Part shown: positions 4,576 through 6,569 of the stretch, in pieces | Position numbering within the stretch: position 1 is the stretch's first letter | How the letters are laid out: every line of letters begins with the position of its first letter | Assembly: GCA_938018045.1 (NCBI GenBank) | Contig: CALIIP010000225.1 | Location: 1 to 6,569 of the forward strand | DNA: 6,569 bases | Source: an uncultured Flavobacteriaceae bacterium | Lineage (GTDB): Bacteria > Bacteroidota > Bacteroidia > Flavobacteriales > Flavobacteriaceae | Reading direction: 5' to 3' | Notes under the pieces: generated by a model | Seen by the model: the letters and a program-made list of their open reading frames with translations, nothing else | The model's database searches: none | Told to the model about the DNA's origin: nothing | Position numbers and translations under genes: made by a program

Positions 4576-6569
4576 CGAAAAGACATTCAACATATAGAAG
4601 TAAAAGGCTCAAAAGTAAAAAGTGAAAACTTTGAACATGAAAATTTTGTTGCCGGAATTTCTCCAAATCTTCGTGGTCCATACTCAACAATGTATGTCCG
4701 TAGACCATGGACAATACGCCAATATGCTGGATTTTCTACTGCCGAAGAAAGTAATGCATTCTATTTAAGAAACTTAAAAGCAGGTCAAAAAGGACTTTCT
4801 GTTGCCTTTGATTTGGCAACACATAGAGGTTATGATTCTGATCATGAACGCGTGCAAGGCGATGTTGGAAAAGCAGGAGTTGCAATAGATTCTGTTGAAG
4901 ATATGAAGATTTTATTTGACCAAATTCCGTTAGATAAAATGTCGGTTTCTATGACTATGAATGGTGCCGTTCTACCAATTTTAGCTTTCTATATCGTTGC
5001 TGCAGAAGAACAAGGAGTTGATCCTAGTCAATTGATTGGTACGATACAAAATGATGTTTTGAAGGAGTTTATGGTGCGGAATACATACATCTATCCGCCA
5101 ACACCTTCTATGAAAATTATTGCTGATATCTTTAAGTACACGACTGCATTTATGCCAAAGTTCAACAGCATATCTATTTCAGGATATCATATGCAAGAAG
5201 CAGGCGCAACATCAGAAATTGAATTGGCTTACACGCTTTCTGACGGATTAGAATATATTAGAACTGGATTAAATGCTGGAATGAAAATAGATGCTTTTGC
5301 TCCAAGACTTTCTTTCTTTTGGGCAATAGGAATGGATCATTTTAGAGAAATTGCAAAACTGCGAGCAGGAAGAATGCTTTGGGCTAAAATTGTGCAAGAA
5401 TTCAGTCCTCAAAATCAAAAATCATTGGCATTGAGAACACATTGTCAAACAAGTGGATGGAGCCTTACTGCGCAAGACCCCTTTAACAATGTAGCACGAA
5501 CAACTATAGAAGCGATGGCTGCAGCATTTGGAGGAACACAATCATTACATACCAACGCGTTGGATGAAGCGATTGCTTTACCTACCGATTTCTCAGCAAG
5601 AATTGCAAGAAATACGCAAATATACATTCAAGAAGAAACCAACATTACCAAAACTGTTGATCCTTGGGCTGGAAGTTACGCCTTAGAAAAAATGACCAAA
5701 GACATTGCCGATGATGCTTGGAAATTGATGCAAGAGATTGAAGAATTGGGCGGAATGACGAAGGCTATTGAAAAAGGAATTCCGAAAATGAGAATTGAGG
5801 AAGCATCTGCAAAAAAACAAGCACGAATAGATAGCGGACAAGATATTATTGTTGGTGTAAACGCTTATCAACTGAAAGAAGAAGAGGAAATGCAGATTCT
5901 TGAAGTTGATAATAATGCGGTTAGAGATTCTCAAATCAAACGGTTAAACATATTAAAAGCCGACAGAAATGATACTGATGTACAGCAATCTTTAGCAGAT
6001 TTGACTGCCTGTGCGCAATCAAGTACTGGAAATTTACTAGATTTGGCAGTAAAAGCAGCACGAAACAGAGCCACTTTAGGCGAAATATCTACTGCTTTAG
6101 AAACTGTTTTTGGCAGATATAAAGCCACAATTAATTCAATTTCAGGCGTGTATAGCAAAGAAATAAAAGACGATAAGTACTTCAAATTAGCGACAGAACT
6201 TGCCGATAGATTTGCCGATTTAGATGGTCGAAGACCACGAATAATGGTAGCAAAAATGGGACAAGACGGTCATGATAGAGGCGCAAAAGTGGTCGCTACT
6301 AGTTTTGCCGATTTAGGCTTTGATGTTGATATTAGTCCGTTGTTTCAAACACCAAAAGAGGTTGCCAAACAAGCCGTTGAAAACGATGTGCATATTTTGG
6401 GTGTTTCTTCACTCGCTGCAGGACACAAAACATTGATTCCGCAAGTAATTAACGAACTCAAAAACTATGGACGTGGAGATATCAAAGTAATTGCTGGAGG
6501 CGTTATACCTCCACAAGATTACGATTTCTTATTTGGCGTTGGTGTGATTGGCGTTTTTGGTCCTGGAAC
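4573..6569 (+). CDS. mutB: Methylmalonyl-CoA mutase large (catalytic, B12-binding) subunit; 3' end outside window
   Basis: MutB (also called ScpA) interconverts (R)-methylmalonyl-CoA and succinyl-CoA by an adenosylcobalamin radical mechanism in the cytosol. The frame is open from GTG 4573 to the window end: 665 full codons plus two bases. Family members have about 700-715 residues, so roughly 40-50 are missing. The TIM barrel holds RPWTIRQYAGF (Y51, equivalent to Y89 of the Propionibacterium enzyme), EFMVRNTY (R169, equivalent to R207) and SGYHMQEAGA (Y205 and H206, equivalent to Y243 and H244). The linker includes DPWAGS and KAIEKGIPKMRIEEA. The cobalamin domain has K561, then DGHDRGA (D565, axial ligand H567), GVSSLAAGH (610-618) and AGGVIPPQD (641-649). 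All key residues are present, so the enzyme should be active. The GTG start is supported by the immediately upstream in-frame stop and by an N-terminal RKDIQHI that resembles flavobacterial homologues I recall. mutA lies one gene upstream. Confidence 0.95.
   Translation, partial: MRKDIQHIEVKGSKVKSENFEHENFVAGISPNLRGPYSTMYVRRPWTIRQYAGFSTAEESNAFYLRNLKAGQKGLSVAFDLATHRGYDSDHERVQGDVGKAGVAIDSVEDMKILFDQIPLDKMSVSMTMNGAVLPILAFYIVAAEEQGVDPSQLIGTIQNDVLKEFMVRNTYIYPPTPSMKIIADIFKYTTAFMPKFNSISISGYHMQEAGATSEIELAYTLSDGLEYIRTGLNAGMKIDAFAPRLSFFWAIGMDHFREIAKLRAGRMLWAKIVQEFSPQNQKSLALRTHCQTSGWSLTAQDPFNNVARTTIEAMAAAFGGTQSLHTNALDEAIALPTDFSARIARNTQIYIQEETNITKTVDPWAGSYALEKMTKDIADDAWKLMQEIEELGGMTKAIEKGIPKMRIEEASAKKQARIDSGQDIIVGVNAYQLKEEEEMQILEVDNNAVRDSQIKRLNILKADRNDTDVQQSLADLTACAQSSTGNLLDLAVKAARNRATLGEISTALETVFGRYKATINSISGVYSKEIKDDKYFKLATELADRFADLDGRRPRIMVAKMGQDGHDRGAKVVATSFADLGFDVDISPLFQTPKEVAKQAVENDVHILGVSSLAAGHKTLIPQVINELKNYGRGDIKVIAGGVIPPQDYDFLFGVGVIGVFGPG

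Noticed and set aside
5445..6185. Three adjoining - strand frames opposite mutB
   Set aside because: All lie antisense to a highly conserved mutB region whose + strand translation matches the family throughout.

Overview
The window looks like chromosomal DNA from a flavobacterium (Bacteroidota, probably Flavobacteriaceae). The reasons are low GC with heavy A/T codon use, start codons preceded by A/T-rich DNA instead of Shine-Dalgarno sequences, the long eukaryote-like type of urocanate hydratase, and the gene order udk - FtsB/DivIC-like gene - methylmalonyl-CoA mutase small subunit - small exported protein - methylmalonyl-CoA mutase large subunit, which I recall as common in Flavobacteriia. 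The genus cannot be fixed from this sequence.

All seven genes lie on the + strand and are packed almost without gaps. Bases 1-498 are the 3' end of hutU. hutI (498-1751) overlaps it by one base in a TAATG junction. HutU and HutI carry out the second and third steps of histidine degradation: urocanate to imidazolonepropionate to N-formiminoglutamate. After 24 bases comes udk (1776-2396, uridine/cytidine salvage kinase). The udk end is overlapped by 11 bases by a small divisome gene (2386-2706; one membrane helix plus a coiled coil). Five bases later begins mutA (2712-4079), a short methylmalonyl-CoA mutase small subunit that has no B12-binding domain. A 34-base gap holding a weak hairpin leads to an unrecognised 152-residue exported or membrane protein (4114-4572). 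Its TAG stop touches, in the same frame, the GTG start of mutB/scpA (4573 to beyond the window end), the catalytic B12-dependent large subunit.

MutA and MutB should form the heterodimer that interconverts methylmalonyl-CoA and succinyl-CoA, linking propionyl-CoA metabolism to the TCA cycle. The Hut branch ends in glutamate, so both metabolic modules feed central carbon metabolism. udk and the septation gene are housekeeping genes with no evident link to either. No intrinsic terminator was seen between any of the genes, so one or two long transcripts are plausible, but this is inference.

No RNA genes, CRISPR arrays, insertion sequences, attachment sites or long repeats were seen, and no intergenic stretch exceeds 34 bases. 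I see no evidence of a new defence or mobile system. The points most worth a second look are the uncharacterised exported protein inserted between the two mutase subunits, its in-frame zero-gap junction with a GTG-started mutB, and the apparently purely structural MutA.
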